Shown here one piece after another: positions 11,221 to 23,663 of a DNA stretch of 64,000 nt. The stretch is taken from NCBI GenBank assembly GCA_028455995.1, contig JABELC010000009.1, forward strand, positions 806,001 through 870,000. Direction: 5' to 3'. Source of the stretch: Scleromitrula shiraiana. Lineage: Eukaryota; Ascomycota; Leotiomycetes; Helotiales; Sclerotiniaceae. A program made the position numbers and the translations under genes. The notes below the pieces were generated by a model that was not told the DNA's origin, searched no databases, and saw only the letters and a program-made list of their open reading frames with translations. Numbering within the stretch: position 1 is the stretch's first letter; each line of letters begins with the position of its first letter.

Positions 11221-12756
11221 TTAAAAATCTTTGAAACAATCATCCCACTTCTCTGCCAACTCATCCGTGTATGGTTCTCTACCTTCCTTCTCATCTGGAT
11301 ATAGATCAAAGTTCTGAGCATCGCCAGGATATCTAAGTGGAGGTATTATAGGCCCTCTGTATTTTCTGTAATAGACATCCTCCCATATTACCCCTCGAAA
11401 AAAAGGGTGTTCCTTCACTCGCGCAGCACCGCCAGATATGTTTCCGAGTCGATGCGATCTGTCAACTGTGCAGAAATGGCGAATTATGTCTTTCGCGGCT
11501 GTTGAGATTGATGGTTCCGCAGGAAAGGAAATTGGCTTAGTGACAATTCTAAAGAAGAAAACCCACGATTAGTATAAAGCTGGTGCAGATGCCAAAGTAA
11601 TGTGCGGATACGTACTGTTTGTAAATTTCTATCGGGTTCGAATGCCAGAAGGGTGGGTATCCTGTTAGAAATTCGTATATCAATATACCTAGAGCCCACC
11701 AATCGACCGCTGTGGTATGCCCTTTTGATTGTATAACTTCAGGCGCTAGGTATTCCGGTGTGCCGCATAATGTATAGGTTTCCCCTTTCGTATCGTCAAT
11801 TGTCACCCCGTATATGTCTTGATTTCCTTTCGACTTACTGTTACCTAACCGTTTCGCAAATCCAAAATCTACCAACTTTATGTGTCCTTCCGCGTCTAAT
11901 AGCAGATTCTCTGGCTTCATATCTCTATATGCAACACCCTCCCGTTCGTGTAGAAATTCGAGAATCAGAACTATTTCCGCAGCGTAAAACCGAGCCGTAT
12001 TCTCATCGAACCGTTTGGCTTTCCTAAGATAGGAAAATACTTCGCCACCTGGGCAATAATCAAGCTTAATCGAAGATGATCAGATTAGCCAGTTACACCA
12101 AATTGCATTCGGATGTCCAAAAGGTCGGGGGACGATCAATGTCGGTTGTATGTAGCAGAGGTAACTTACAAGCATATATAATGAATCGCGATCAGCGAAA
12201 GAGGTAATTAATGTAGTAATAAAAGGATGTCCAGCAACATCTGAAAGAACAGAACGTTCGTGGTTGACATGATCAACTTGTTTAAGCTTAATGACTGGAT
12301 ATTGATCAGCAAATAAATTTCCTTCCTTCTAATAGTCTTTAATTTTACCTTCGACTTTCCGCAACACCTTTAGAGCGAAGACCTTATCGCGATCCTCTTC
12401 AGCCGGATTCGCAAGCCGTACAAGCCAGCTACACAGAATCAGAATTATAAAAGTGATAGGTCAAAGGGGCAGGGTATCGTACACGCGAGCAAATGTACCT
12501 ATCGAAGGACAATTAGCATGCATGTCCTTCCATCATCAAGCTACACAGCACGGCACATTATGCCGCAGGAAAGCGTACCCGTTCCCAATGTCCTCACCAA
12601 CTCAAAATCATGTACACTCAAGTTTCTCGAGCTACCGCCTAAATCCTTATTCCTCGGGTTCTTTTGTATCTCTTCAGGGGGTAATGGATGCTGTTGCTCG
12701 GTGAAATGGCCAACGAATTGCCTCTCTTCTGCCACAGGTGTCGTAGTTTCTACCAT
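11221..12756 (-). CDS. cAMP-dependent protein kinase catalytic subunit (PKA type, seven exons)
   Basis: Exons 12579-12756, 12483-12498, 12349-12428, 12170-12294, 11839-12064, 11616-11784 and 11221-11548 give 373 residues. AGC kinase released from its regulatory subunit by cAMP; phosphorylates Ser/Thr targets. All hallmarks are present: glycine loop GTGTFARV (about 58-65), ATP lysine FALK (Lys85), YRDMKPEN loop (Asp181, Asn186), DFG (199-201), activation segment [12 protein letters not shown] with phosphorylatable Thr213, and the C-terminal FxxF-COOH (FKDF). A 16-bp micro-exon encodes part of the glycine loop. Intron 11785-11838 (54 bp, donor GTAAGT) is stop-free; reading through it would insert 18 residues just before the activation Thr. 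Which paralogue (PKA1 or PKA2) is undetermined. The start is the first in-frame ATG. Confidence 0.88.
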
Positions 12757-15700
12757 CGTAATATTTGAGATCGAGGAAAACGTTTGAAACGTCTTCTTAA
12801 AGAAGAAAGCCCAAACTTTACTGCAAGACACAAAGACGACTGGCCATGCGTTGTCGCGAACCTTGAGATGCGCGTTCTAGAAGGTGGGGCCTGTGATCAG
12901 ATGAAATCCTTATCCTGATCCCAATTCTGATGCGATGAGCTTTCCAGACTGAGCTTCGCGATATATTATTTCAGTCGGTATATAGGTGTGAAATATTAAC
13001 CCCAAGGAATTGAACGGCTATAGTATCGGCAAAATAATTGGGTTGCGAAATTGTCGATAAGTCTGTACTGAGTCCTGACTCGGCCTTGCTAATAGTCGCT
13101 TCGACTATAATATTAGTTGATTATCTGTGAAGTTATTGAATGTATGTAATAAGTCGTATTTACAGCGCTATCGACTCAATGCGATTATATTCTGTACCTC
13201 AAGAGCGGTACAACTGTGAATTGGTGATAAAACTCTATGGTGTATAGTGGGGGTAAAGAAAGATAACCGGCTCATGACGTTTTTTTAATGCTCGGGGTCG
13301 CCGTCGTTTCATCCGATATATACTATAAGCCGGTTGAAGTACATCTTGTTAGTGTGGTTATCCAGCCGTGCCAGCTGCCACCGGTTGGGTTTTGCTGACA
13401 ATTCAATCTTCAAAAGTGTGATGTTTGTAACGAATAACTCCTCCATTTCGAAGACATCATGCTGGATGTATGTATGTATGTATGGTCTGTCTATTCGTGA
13501 ACGTGGAAAAATAAACATCGAAAAATATCTAAAATTGAGACATGTCTCAAACCCCCCCTGAAACCTCTCATAGTCCACGTGATCATCTATAACAAAACCA
13601 AATTTAAGATATTGATATTGATATTGATAATGAAAGCTATATTCTCTCATCATATCAGACAGTTCTAATAAGTATAGAAGAAAAAGATATGCGTGTTTCC
13701 TGAAGGTTTTGTATGTTTGCCAGGCCATTTATATACAACACGTTCTATCGATACTGGTTACTACCTGATGAGATTAATTAGAAGTATTAGAAAATTATAC
13801 AATCGGGACAGTATAAATTTCAATCTTCTCCAAGCGAGGATATACTCGTATAATAGTTGTGCTTGACTACTAACTAATCGAACTACATGTATCATGCTAT
13901 TTTTATTTCGAGGGAGGAGATCTCCAAGTCTAGAATACTTGTTAATTTGGTCAGAATAACTAACCGGTCATCACCTGTACAAAACCAAGGAACGTTGGAT
14001 ACCTAGGTATGTATTCATTATCCTCGATATGCAGTCATCGAGCTCAATACTTGCCCCGTCACAAAGTAAGTAATTTCTATAGTTGTAGACTTCTCGTATC
14101 GGTGAGGATTCTGTTGCGTTTCATGTCGCCACTTCCACTCACAATTCCTATCCCATCAATGAGAAGCTTTCTAAAGTGTTGCTTGCCACCAAGAGATGGT
14201 TACTATGAGGATTTGGGGTCTTGTGGCATGTCAAAGGTTTACGGATTGTCTCTCCGGGTGTGGTTGGTTCCCGGCAGCTTGGTCGTTGGCTACCGGATAA
14301 GTATAGATAATTTGGGAACGATGTTAAGAAGTAAGTACCTGAAGCTTACGGCTTCATTCACAGAAAATTTGGGGTCTTTGCCACGCTTGGTCTAAGTCAG
14401 TGAAATCTTTCACAATTCCCGATCTCAGTGCAGTAGCCATTCGACTGAAAATGTTATGCCTACATGTAGGAGGTCAGGAGTATGTACGGCATACCTCAAT
14501 TGGTTGATATAAGCACCAATTGCTTACCAGCTCAAAAGTATATAAATATTCTGAGCAACATCGGCCCCAAGCCCGCCCCCGACTCCATTGAGGGGGAATC
14601 GATTCGGGATGTCTGGGGATCAGAATGAACAATTCCGCCATTCGCATACACTTTGAAATTCATTTGATACCAGGTATCTTGCGGCTCATAGATCCTACGG
14701 GAATCGCAGAGCCGTTTCCATGTTGGGGCCGCAATACTAAATTAGACTTGTGGAGGAACGATATTCCCCACGTTGTATTGCTCCTACAAGCTTATTGATA
14801 ACGCCGGTTGGAATGTTTAATTACTCCTATATCACAAGCTTCTATAAGAACGTTGTTAATAATATACGAAAGGATTCGGCAATGTAATACCCGGTTGGCG
14901 TTGACAAGCGATCGTTTTTTAAATCAACGACAACGAACGGGTGTTTGCACATCATATGAACCTGATCCTAAAAACATAGATTCAGTTCTGTACACAATTG
15001 TATAGAACTTTATTGTTGGCGATTGACAAAAATAGAAATGATCGCTGATACTATGTCATGGTAGTACAGAGAAGGATCGGTGACGTCCGAGAATCAAAGA
15101 TTATTCTGCATCTTTGATCATCAAAAAAAGCCTCAATCAGTATTCAGAATTAATCAGAGTTGGAACTATGTTGGATCTGTTATTTTAGATAATCAACTGA
15201 TTGGTGCTCTGGTTTAGAGCCGCATCGCTTCACCGAGTACGCTGATGAACCAGACACCCCACGAGGTTGCATACAAATCTCTTGTTGACATCACGATGTG
15301 ATATATGCAGTTCATCTTGTAACTTAAACCATTCAATGTTCTCTAACTCAACTCTCCACTTATCCGAGTGTATATAATATTCTGACTACGCTGACAAGCT
15401 GTGATGTCGGTCGCCCGGTAGGCAACAATTACGTAAGGCAAAAAGACTAGATAAATTTCCTCACTCAAGCTAATTTTCCCTCTCGGTGAGTATATTTGTA
15501 TCAAAAAGGCTCGGAGAGTCGAGAGTTCGTAACGAACAACCAATTATTATTCAACCCCCAAATTTTCAGCAAGTAAGATCCTAGGTGTCATACTTGTTCG
15601 GCGGACGGTTAACTGCAGTCTGTGGAGAGAACGGAGTCGCTTGGGGGGCTTAGTCTAAGGCAGGGACCATTTCTGAAGTTGCCAATGTATGTTAAGTAAG

Positions 15701-16477
15701 AGGAGAGAGCCTCTTCTGAGGCGATGACTGTATGCAGCGGAAGCTCCAGATCTATCGGGTGCTTAACTACAGCGGCAGTGGATTCCTATACAATGAAAAC
15801 TCGTCGGGCCAAATTTTGTCATGCCGCTTTCAGTAGGTACATTTGCAACATGAATCGTGCGCCATATCACTCACTCTATGGTAGATGATCCGGAAATTGG
15901 TGGCAAGGATTGCGAATTAGCTGCTAATTCTGCAGCCGGTGTGCTTTAGGAGCAGTCGCGGAAAGGCTATTAAGGCTTAGCAGTGTGAAGAATAGTGAGT
16001 GTTTCATAGTTGTCTGCATTTTTCCGGGGCAATGATGGAATGAAACTGCGCGCGGAGACCAGCTTGTGCTCTTAAATTGAGCAATTGCAGCAAGGATTGA
16101 AATCAAGAAATCAAAAAGTGTCATATCAGCACCGTATTTTTAGCATAACGCCAATGACAATCAAGAATAAGCAAATCTTGAGAATAATGAAATTGAAAGT
16201 GCGACAAGAGTTGCCAAAACACTAACTCATGCAATGCCCAGCGCTATGCAATACCAGAACTAAAATGAGATTGGACCAAACCATCAACGCATAAACATTT
16301 CCCAGCCAAACAAATGTAAGCACCACCCTTTTTCCTACTCTACGATCCCAGAGCTGTTGCCTTATATGCACTGTCTATCTGTACCAGTTACCTGGTTAAG
16401 GTATGGAAACTAAAATAACCTATCAGTTACTTAGCGTATGATTCATCTTCAACTTGTGAATAGAACTATTACTCACT
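12757..16477. other. Gene-poor tract with possible decayed coding remnants
   Basis: About 3.7 kb with no supportable intact gene. Short stretches look formerly coding. One is a stop-free minus-strand frame at about 14532-14695 that reads YEPQDTWYQMNFKVY in part. Plus-strand pieces near 14009-14395 contain GTAAGT donors. None has a start-to-stop structure or a recognised domain. A TATG run lies at 13468-13481. Confidence 0.4.
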
Positions 16478-16798
16478 TTATCTACCAACGGGTACTTGCA
16501 CCGTATCGATCTGACAATCCCCGCATCTCCGAAAACCACAATTCGTACAATGCGCATCCAAGATAACCCTCAGCGGGCCATGTCCATTCAGACCGCAACG
16601 ACAACAGTACCAAACTTCGTGGTAAGTATATTGGGGTTTGCTCGATAACCCCGCGCCGTTTCTGGCATCCCGCTTGCCATGACTCGAATACCCATGATGA
16701 GATTTTCTATGAGTAGATCCACGACTAGTCCCCGGTGTTGAAGACTTGTGCTCTTGCTGATAGATTGTGTTTGATTGGGATGACGATGGGCGATTCAT
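16478..16798 (-). CDS. Small zinc-ribbon protein, family member 1
   Basis: An ATG at 16798 opens a 106-residue frame. The N-terminal two thirds is Ser/His/Gly-rich and probably disordered. The C-terminus carries CCRC followed 17 residues later by CTNC, then GFRR and CGDC: a W-x-C-x2-C ... C-x2-C-x4-C-x2-C pattern able to bind two zinc ions. It ends QIDTVQVPVGR. The same layout is found at 17781-17969 and twice at 23331-23663, so this is a local paralogous family. No function is known to me; protein or nucleic-acid binding is only a guess. An upstream exon cannot be excluded. Confidence 0.6.
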   Translation of the reverse strand: MNRPSSSQSNTIYQQEHKSSTPGTSRGSTHRKSHHGYSSHGKRDARNGAGLSSKPQYTYHEVWYCCRCGLNGHGPLRVILDAHCTNCGFRRCGDCQIDTVQVPVGR

Positions 16799-17780
16799 AT
16801 TGGTTGTAAGAATTTGTTGAGACAAATTGTCGGGATTGAATTGCAACAAGCGTTGGTAGTGAAAATGAACTCAAAGAGCTGCTCTGAAAGCTTGAGGATG
16901 GAATTCATCGTGAATTTGTAGATTCGATGGTCTGATAAATCTTCTGGGTACACTAAGAATCCCTCGTAACAAGATTGCCCTTTGGGCCCCAAATCGATGT
17001 GTTAGTGCCCTAGTTTAGCCCTCTAGTGGTAGCTTACGAATGAACAGACTCCTTCAGTCCTTCAGGAATACGCATATAATGACCCTATTCCTCCCTCCTG
17101 GGCAGAAAGGGCGTGCCTGGGGTGGCTGTAATAGAGAATTAACCCAAAAAGCTCAGCGAGGCGGTGAGGAATTATCCAAACAGCACGGAAACCATTGTCC
17201 TGTCAAATCACAAGAAAAAGGCTCAGCAGAGTGCAACAGGAATGACAGTCTGATGGGCAAACAATAAACAAATTTAAGACTTACAATAAAAATCAGGTGG
17301 TAATATGATGGTAATTCAAACGAAAAGGATACATACGAAACAAGTGGGCCTCACAGTAGCGAAAGCGACGGCCATCTGATAAGCGAAGCTTGTGAATTGG
17401 ACGAAGATGAAGAGGATGATAGTATGTGTTCGCTCCCATTCTATAACAATTCTAAATGACAACCCTCTATAAACAACATGAATATCGCGAGATCTAAAAT
17501 CTAAAAGTGGGTCCGGCCGTATGCAATCCAGAAAAAATCATGACAAAACACAAAAATGCGAAGACAAAGCCTCCAGTCTATTGAGCAACCTCATACGAGT
17601 ATTATATCAGTCTTGACTACCCCTACTTCGCTCTATCCTTCAAAAAGAACTGCGATGCGTTGCTCTTAGTGTTCGCCTTGCAATCGAACACCAAAGATCG
17701 TGAGAAGATGTACGATGCCAACATTTCGCCGACTAGACAATGTATTAGCACAAAGTTTGACATGGATGACTTTAGCATAC
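16799..17780. other. Intergenic region between zinc-ribbon genes 1 and 2
   Basis: About 1 kb. A 65-codon minus frame (16795-16992) and a 75-codon plus frame (17040-17267) are open but have no domain features and are not called as genes. Confidence 0.4.
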
Positions 17781-17969
17781 TCAATTGTAGCGTGATCTAA
17801 TCTTAACAGTTTGCACGTAGCATTGGCTACATCTCAGATGTTGACAACCAGGGCAGTGGTCTATGTTTGTTGTCATTCCAGAAGAGCTATAGTTGCCATA
17901 GACATCTCGGCACGCATGGCATGACCAGACCCGAACAACGTTTGTTTTCGGGGCGCTTACTGGTGGCAT
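17781..17969 (-). CDS. Small zinc-ribbon protein, family member 2
   Basis: A 62-residue protein from the ATG at 17969; the frame stays open upstream, but the family match begins only after this start. Core: VWSCHAC, then CPGC, QHLR and CSQC, then YVQTVKI. Cysteine spacing and the C-terminal TV(Q/K)(V/I) tail match member 1, so the two are close paralogues about 1.2 kb apart on the same strand. There is no signal peptide or membrane segment, so it is probably intracellular. The start could be further upstream or in another exon. Confidence 0.55.
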   Translation of the reverse strand: MPPVSAPKTNVVRVWSCHACRDVYGNYSSSGMTTNIDHCPGCQHLRCSQCYVQTVKIRSRYN

Positions 17970-20781
17970 TATGGACGATAGATGGAAATTATTGAACAAG
18001 ACTGCGTGAATGCGTGGGAGTGATTGGAGTAAAGGTTTAGTAACCAGGTGTGGGAAGAGCGACAATTGGTGCGAGATGTGTTCAAGCAATGGATGTTGTA
18101 GAGCGTGTTTTGACAAGCAGAATGTGAGGACGGATGAAGAAAGATATATAGACAGAGTTTGACTTTATAAGAAAATATGAAGCAGTCCTCTGAGTATTTG
18201 CGCGTGAAAACCCCGCCCCAGAAACTCCTGGGATCTCACCACCAAGCAAGGGGACCAATGTCTAGTGAGCTTTCACCGAAATCATGACGAAAGAAACGAA
18301 ATGAAGAACGTGCCTATGGCCCCTCGAGTCATCCTTTTGTCAAGGCATGCTTCTCGGTGACTGAAAAATGAGTTATTCAAGGCTAACTGCGAATTGTATT
18401 CCACGAAGGACAGTACTAACAGATCGAAGCTCCACAATTCCATCACCCGGTGAGTCTGGTGCACTGTCACTCGAAAAGGAGGCTGCAACGCTGCTGGCCT
18501 TGAAGGAAGTATTCCAACCCCAAACATTGAATACATTGTTGCTCATATCGGGGGCCTCCGAGTCTTGTAACAGTCATCGGCAATCTAGTTCTATTCCTAT
18601 GTCATTTAAAGAAGTATGATTGAAGCAAATATAAATTCGTTGCCTTACGAGTGCATAAGGCTGCAGCAAGTGCGATGTTCCTGCATTAGCTCTCCACTAG
18701 TTTCTTCAGCCTACTAGAGCCTCAAAATTGTGGGCCCTGGCTTGGGGAAATCAGACTCAAGTGGATTAGCATGGGGGCGCAGAAGTACTGTGACTGAGCC
18801 CAAAGGGCATTCTTCTCTAGGCTGTTCAAAGGTCCGGATAATAATGGGATAGCCTTGAGAGGTTGAAATGTCTAAGACGCTAGGGTGAGAGCGTAATATG
18901 TCGTATTGGAATCAGGCAGAGACAGGTAAGTCTTCTTTAACATAATATGAGATCAATAGCCAATATTTCCGTAGGTAAACAAAAACCGTGACTAGTGGTT
19001 GGTGTTGATAACCCTTGGGCACTTGCTTGCACATCAACACTCTTCCAATAGTTGTCTGTCACATACTTAAAGATCCCTTCACTGACTTTGATTGGACTCC
19101 AGACCGAGCGTACAGATAATAACGCCACAAGGAATACTTATGACCAAAGAAATAGCCGAGTAGAGTCTGAATACAAATGAAGTATTAACGGTGAGTCAAT
19201 ACTGACTTGTTTCGAGGAATAAGATCGATAAACATATCCCAAGTAGGGGCTGCAGAAAGAATGATTTGGAAACGACGAGTGTCAAAAGTGCCAAAACCTT
19301 TGCAAATGGGTGATATCAAAGATGCAATTGAGGCAAAGCTGGAGGTCGACTCGCTTGGTGAGTTATATAGTTGAGCTTGAACTATAGAAAGACGAACGGA
19401 CGGTAATACTTTGATCGATCGATTAGCATCGATAATATATATGTATCCTTGATATCAGACAGACTAATTGTTGACTTAGTAGAAACTTTATCTGACTAGC
19501 ATATCTGAGCTCAAAGAAGGAGTAGAGGCTTAATGGTAGTAACTCAGAGCACGAGCAAAGAATCGCATGCATGTCAGTGCATCAACTCAACTTCCATACC
19601 AAGACATCATCATTTTCAAAGAACCCCACAAAAGCTCTCATAATACGGAAAGTACAAATGGTAATGCTTCCAAGTCAAAAGTCTGGTGGGAATATAGTAT
19701 CTAATATATACATCTGAGAATCGAGCCACCAACATTTGAGGGGCCCTCATCCATATATAAATTGTAGTGGTATAGTCATAGAGCCGCAGTTGACTAATGA
19801 TTGCTTCTTCTTCTTCCTTGTGGTCAATCGAGGCATTCTCAACAAACATAACCGTTGCAACCTTTATAATGGTGGTTGCTCTGTTTGTGGCTCAAAATTT
19901 CCAGCCTCAGTCTATATCCGATTATGCGATCCTTGCCAAATCCTTGGTGATGTTGCGAATGTGATGGGGCTAGAGATCTTACTAGTATCCCCAAACAGGA
20001 ATCGGGGTTCAGACAAAGTTCGAATCATTTCCTAGCAATTCTCCTGGATGTGTGTAGATTCGCCCGAGTTATATGGCCAAGGATAGCCCTTTTGCTATCC
20101 AAGAAAGACTTGAGCATTAGATAACTTACCGTTTGATATATCAGAGAATCAGCATATGAGCAATTGGGATGGTGCGGGTTGTATGTTGCGTGTCTTCGCT
20201 CATGATATCGGCCAACCAAGACATGTACTCAGTTGCCACAGGCCTATTGATGGCCGCGACCACTGTAGTCGGGCAACGATTCTCCAGGGCACTTGGTCAT
20301 GCACCTACACTGCCTTTTAGGCTGCTTGTAGAGCATCTCTGAGAGATACATTTGTCTTCGCATCAGTTGTATCGTACGGCTTTATAGAGATGTACCACGG
20401 AATCGATACTACGCAGGTGGTTCATAGATTTGATGTAGACAAAAGCAAGACGTATGAAGAAGTGAATATGGGATGGATTGGATGTGAGCGAGCTATTAAT
20501 AAATTCCTACACTAGTGCCATCATGCTGGGTGGTCTGTGCTTACATCCGTACCAGCTCCAAGTTTCTAGAACCTCTTAAACACACCTCGAATAATACTGT
20601 GATGGAATTTGATATTCTTAGATCTGTTTCGCCGTAACAATACTATCTTCATTCTATTACTATTGCTGCTATTGCTATTGAACCTCGGAAATATGCGAAA
20701 GGAGTGCGGAGATCGGTTATTTCTCAATTTTGGAACTTCTATTAACCCAAAATTGATCATAAATGAATTGCTATCGTAGCT
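17970..20781. other. Gene-poor tract upstream of PFA5
   Basis: About 2.8 kb without an intact gene. A plus frame at about 19204-19370 (includes MIWKRRVSKVPKPLQMG) looks coding-like but lacks context. A cysteine-rich plus frame near 19848-19960 is discussed as a finding. The final few hundred bases should be the PFA5 promoter. Confidence 0.4.
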
Positions 20782-22714
20782 ATGTCGCAAGATACTATTG
20801 ACCGCAACAAGCGTGCAGCGAACGTATGGACTGCGCGTGCTATGCCCATCGTACTGACTGCGGTGGTAGCATATGCGACATATGTTCTGGTTGCACTCCT
20901 TTGTGGTGAGAGCCACCCAATTGCATCCATCATAACAGACAACTTGCTAATACATTTGGTTTTAGTAAATTACCTTCTGGTCAAGCATAAGGCTACGAGC
21001 GCTGCGGTTCCTATTCTTGTTATATATTTCATATTGTTCATATTCATGGCATCTGCCTTTTTGCGGGTTGTATACATGACGACTATCGACCCTCCTTATG
21101 CGCCACTCGGAGCTGGAGCTTTAAGAGCCCGCCGTGGAAAGAAACTGAAGAGAGATCAGATAGCAGGCGATGAATATACATCCGGAGATTCCGCTACATT
21201 TCAAAACGATCCGGACTCACCCGGACTAGAATTATTTTACACGAAAGATGTTTTTACTGTAGAAATGGATGGGAAGCCCAAATGGTGTTCGGAGTGCTGT
21301 ATTTGGAAACTAGATCGCCAGCATCATTGCAGTGCCGTAGGAAGATGTATATATAAAATGGATCATTACTGCCCATGGTATATCCACCGTTATCATTGGC
21401 ACTAGCAATTTCACTAACATGGGTTCTTTAGGGTAGGGGGTCCTGTTGGGGAGACCAATTTCAAGTTTTTTATACAATTTGTTGTATATACAACATTGTA
21501 TTGTTTGCATGTGCTGGTGGTGATGGCAACATATGTTCATCGGCAACGCGTTACTAAGGTATGGCTGATATTCATATACGTCGCTCTCATCAAAAATGCT
21601 TCGTAAATGGTCGTCGGAGGAGACTTTTCTCCGAAGCTTCAATAATGTGCTACGGCTTCCCAATGACATGACAGCATCAACTAATACGTGTCTATGTATA
21701 GGGGGAGAGTATCAATTCACAATTTATTGCCGTTCTTGTACTGTAAGTGGAGGCGTCGCGCTCCTGCAAAGCATAACTGACATTACATTGCTGTCTAGAG
21801 CTGCCTTCTTTGGTTTATTTACCGGAACCATGGCCTCAACATCTTTGAGACTTGCCATCTATAATTTGACAACGGTAGAGGACATAAACAAGCATGAAAA
21901 GATACATAGATTAGCCATTCTTAAGCCTTCCCTTCAAAGATTGTCCGAAATCAGCGTGGCTGCTGCAACTACTCAGACATATCCAGAAATTACGTACCCC
22001 TTAGCTATTCCACCAATCTCATGGACTATTCGGAAGAACATGCCGATTGTCAAGACGGTCAGACACGAACGCTTGTCAGAACCGGTGCCAATTCAGGTAG
22101 CGAGACGTTTGGCTGGTTTGACAGACGTCTCTATAGGGTCGGCGATTGGGCAAGTTGGCGAAGAATCTACATCCAAAAAATCACATGTGGAGCCTTCGGC
22201 AGATTCAGCTGAAAGCGATGTTCTTGCGCGTCCTCCGATACCCCGCACAGAAGAACCATTACCGCTTGATGCCCCAGCTATCACTCCAATCCCAGACCGG
22301 ACGATTCGTGATCGACAAGCTGTACGAACCTTTGCGATACTTGAAATGACCCGTCCAGGGGACAATCCGTGGGACCTTGGTTCTGCACTACTGAACGTGA
22401 AGACAGTCATGGGAGAACGTTTAATCGACTGGTTTTTGCCTTTGAAAAGAAGTCCATGTTGCAATCACGAAAATACCGAGAGTCATTTCCAGATTGGTCC
22501 TTGCGTGGACCTCATTCGGGCCTCAGTCTCTTTCATTCCACCAAATGAAGTACGTGGGCAAAAAGGCAAAGTGCAGACAACACGCTTCCATAAGAACGAC
22601 AAGCCTCCAACACTTAAACGACGACGGGCTCGTCTTGATGATGAAGAGAGTGCACGAAAGACGGATGAAACAGAATTACGAGATCTTCAGCCTCGTAATT
22701 TGCACAACGCATGA
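20782..22714 (+). CDS. pfa5: Palmitoyltransferase PFA5 (DHHC family, DHYC variant; five exons)
   Basis: Exons 20782-20905, 20966-21377, 21432-21558, 21702-21742 and 21799-22714 encode 539 residues. DHHC enzymes are multi-pass membrane proteins that transfer palmitate to cysteines. Seen here are hydrophobic segments near residues 20-40 and 60-90, then the cysteine-rich domain with HHCSAVGRC and the active-site DHYC (174-177, Cys177) followed by [15 protein letters not shown]. Yeast Akr1, Akr2 and Pfa5 also use DHYC. Further membrane segments and the Pfa5-type block NPWDLG plus RSPCCNH follow. A basic, probably disordered C-terminus ends the protein. Intron 1 (20906-20965) is 60 bp and stop-free. 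Exon 4 is only 41 bp, placed because it restores [18 protein letters not shown] continuity. Intron 3 (143 bp) is the longest. Confidence 0.87.
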
Positions 22715-23330
22715 TAGAGTTTCCTCAGCGTACTTGGCAAAATCGGGTATTCTTTGCACCCATTAATAATTAGGAGCACTGTTATTATAGCGTGAGATTT
22801 TCTCATACACTAGATCAAAGCCCAATATTTGGGATTAGCATCAAATATAATGTTTAATATCCCAAGGACTCTAGCTTCATATGCGCATATACAGAGAAGG
22901 CGCACCTGAAGTGCAATGGAACATCCATTGTCGATGATTCTCTTGTTTAAACAAGATGATTCCGATCTGATCCATGATATTGTGAATTGTAAGACTTTAC
23001 TGAGTGCGAAGTCGTTATTTCCAAGACTGCGACTCGTCTCCTCTTCCAAGTATTAGTATGGTGGTTCAACATGCGTGCCAGCACAATGCAGACTATTCAT
23101 GATATGTGGGTTGAGGATGTTGAAAAGTGAAATACAATATAGCTAAACAGAACACCGAAAAGAAAGGACCTCGCAGTACAACAAAAATGGTCAATCACCT
23201 TCAGAAATAATAGCATACCAGCAGCCAATTCCGACCATGAGCAACATGAGATCACAACTAATTCCTCCAAGCGCATGCTGCAACCGTGTGAATAAGTTCG
23301 GCTAACCTTTTCCCACTTCAGATCGAAAAG
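22715..23330. other. Intergenic region, PFA5 3' end to zinc-ribbon gene 3
   Basis: About 600 bp between convergent genes. Nothing supportable is seen beyond presumed 3' UTRs. Confidence 0.45.
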
Positions 23331-23663
23331 CTATTCCGCCTTACCGCACGACTCGCATCGTACGTGACTGCAGTCCGGACACGTTTCTCCCCATGCATCG
23401 GGGTTAACGTTGCAGCCACAAGTGTATAATCCGCCACAGCATTTCCACCACCCTGTCATGTCGTATATCGGCCGCTCGTTATTGACACACTGCCATGTTT
23501 GGGCTGAAAATCTTTGCTGGACCGGTGGACAATATTCGCAGCAAGGATGCGAGCAATCTGGACAATGATATCCCCAATAGTTGGGATCTACTTCGCGGGT
23601 ACATATGCAGCATGTCCACCATCCCTCCATGGATGGATAGGTAGTTGTTCTCCGTATCGACAT
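23331..23663 (-). CDS. Tandem zinc-ribbon protein, family member 3
   Basis: A 110-residue protein made of two copies of the module also found at 16478 and 17781. Copy a has GWWTCCIC then CPDC, SHPC and CEYC. Copy b has GWWKCC, CGC, then CPDC, SHVR and CESC. The second copy has extra cysteines between its first pairs. Upstream, 23669-23724 reads as a likely 5'-UTR intron on the minus strand (donor GTAAGA, TGCTTAC branch-like, CTCCAG acceptor). No other domain and no signal peptide are seen. The internal duplication and shared GWW start mark the family clearly; function is unknown. Confidence 0.65.
   Translation of the reverse strand: MSIRRTTTYPSMEGWWTCCICTREVDPNYWGYHCPDCSHPCCEYCPPVQQRFSAQTWQCVNNERPIYDMTGWWKCCGGLYTCGCNVNPDAWGETCPDCSHVRCESCGKAE

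Noticed and set aside
13309..13728. 139-codon minus frame
   Set aside because: Runs through a TATG microsatellite and GATATT repeats; composition not protein-like.
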